Positions 63,840 to 64,000 of a DNA stretch of 64,000 nt are shown here, piece after piece; position 1 is the first letter of the stretch, and every line of letters begins with the position of its first letter. A program made the translations under genes and the position numbers. Below the pieces are notes generated by a model. It was not told the DNA's origin. It worked only from the letters and a program-made list of their open reading frames with translations, and searched no databases. The DNA comes from Gemella sp. zg-570 (GTDB lineage: Bacteria; Bacillota; Bacilli; Staphylococcales; Gemellaceae). The stretch is from assembly GCF_018866345.1 (NCBI RefSeq), contig NZ_CP076443.1, positions 1,494,666-1,558,665 of the forward strand, in the 5' to 3' direction.

Positions 63840-64000
63840 ACAATATTATTAAAAAATCAAGTTAAAAATTTTTTCAAAATAATTTTATATTAATTTTTTA
63901 TTATCTGTTAAAAAATTTTTTTCTAAAATTTAAAATAACATTTTTTAAAAAGTTTTTAAAAAAAATAAAAAAATTAAATTTTTTATTTTTCCACAGGTTT
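63840..64000. other. origin-proximal AT-rich region with DnaA-box-like site
   Basis: Over 80% A+T with long A/T tracts, ending in TTTTCCACAGG (63987-63997), one mismatch from the DnaA box TTATCCACA. Position next to rpmH is where oriC-dnaA lies in Firmicutes; the rest of oriC is beyond the right edge. Confidence 0.55.

Overview
The window is AT-rich (roughly 30% GC) DNA from a low-GC Gram-positive bacterium. The right edge has the origin-flanking order rpmH-rnpA-jag-mnmE, followed by AT-rich DNA with a DnaA-box-like site. Most genes lie on the minus strand, pointing away from that presumed oriC. The divIC/yabO/yabN block, WalR-type sites, a mevalonate pathway, a BceRS-AB module and RNase J2 all fit Bacilli. 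I infer a Gemella-like, host-associated member of Bacilli. The genus is an inference from gene content; no marker gene was compared.

Left to right: 0.4-9.4 kb holds an iron alcohol dehydrogenase, a DUF998 membrane protein, a minus-strand block (yabN-like methylase, broken rRNA methylase, CYTH protein, rqcP, divIC), a LysM-NlpC/P60 cell-wall enzyme and a decayed ccdA-tlpA thiol-redox pair. 9.9-12.1 kb is a polar amino acid ABC importer. 12.4-21.9 kb is the purine operon purE-K-L-C-F-M-N, driven by a strong promoter flanked by repeated ACGAATATT boxes; purH and purD do not follow purN. 22.1-25.2 kb is a three-gene minus operon (acetyltransferase, cyclophilin-like lipoprotein, alpha/beta hydrolase) facing a divergent LysR gene. 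25.3-29.5 kb has a candidate small RNA, a C39-like protein, a small membrane protein and a heavily decayed D-proline reductase (prd) cluster in which a deletion has fused the prdD and prdF remnants. 30.0-33.8 kb carries thiolase, HMG-CoA synthase and HMG-CoA reductase, the entry to the mevalonate pathway.

33.8-38.9 kb has an Rrf2-controlled oxidoreductase/hydrolase operon bracketed by two near-identical small-RNA-like units, plus a membrane-anchored amidase. 39.2-44.5 kb is the fructose operon fruR-fruK-fruA with an IS3-family element sitting in the loop of its terminator. 44.7-48.1 kb has two surface/secreted proteins separated by an IS30-family element flanked by a 14-bp direct repeat. 48.3-54.8 kb is ThrE-type export, trmK, dinB, a degenerate RNase J, rnhB and rbgA. 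54.9-60.5 kb is a fabK homologue with an in-frame stop and the bceRS-bceAB antimicrobial-peptide module. 60.6-64 kb is mnmE, a stand-alone receiver protein, jag (khpB), rnpA, rpmH and origin-proximal DNA; no yidC lies between rnpA and jag.

The strongest candidates for something undescribed are the two paralogous small RNA units at about 33.86 and 36.53 kb. Each has two TTTAAG half-sites 10 bp apart, a TATAAT 10 bp further on, and a short transcript with a conserved hairpin and an anti-Shine-Dalgarno-like tail. This layout resembles CiaR-controlled csRNAs of streptococci. Also notable are the IS inserted in a terminator loop, a perfect Fur-type box next to the prd remnant, and the number of genes broken by single-base lesions. 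Those lesions may be genuine reductive decay or, for some, assembly error.
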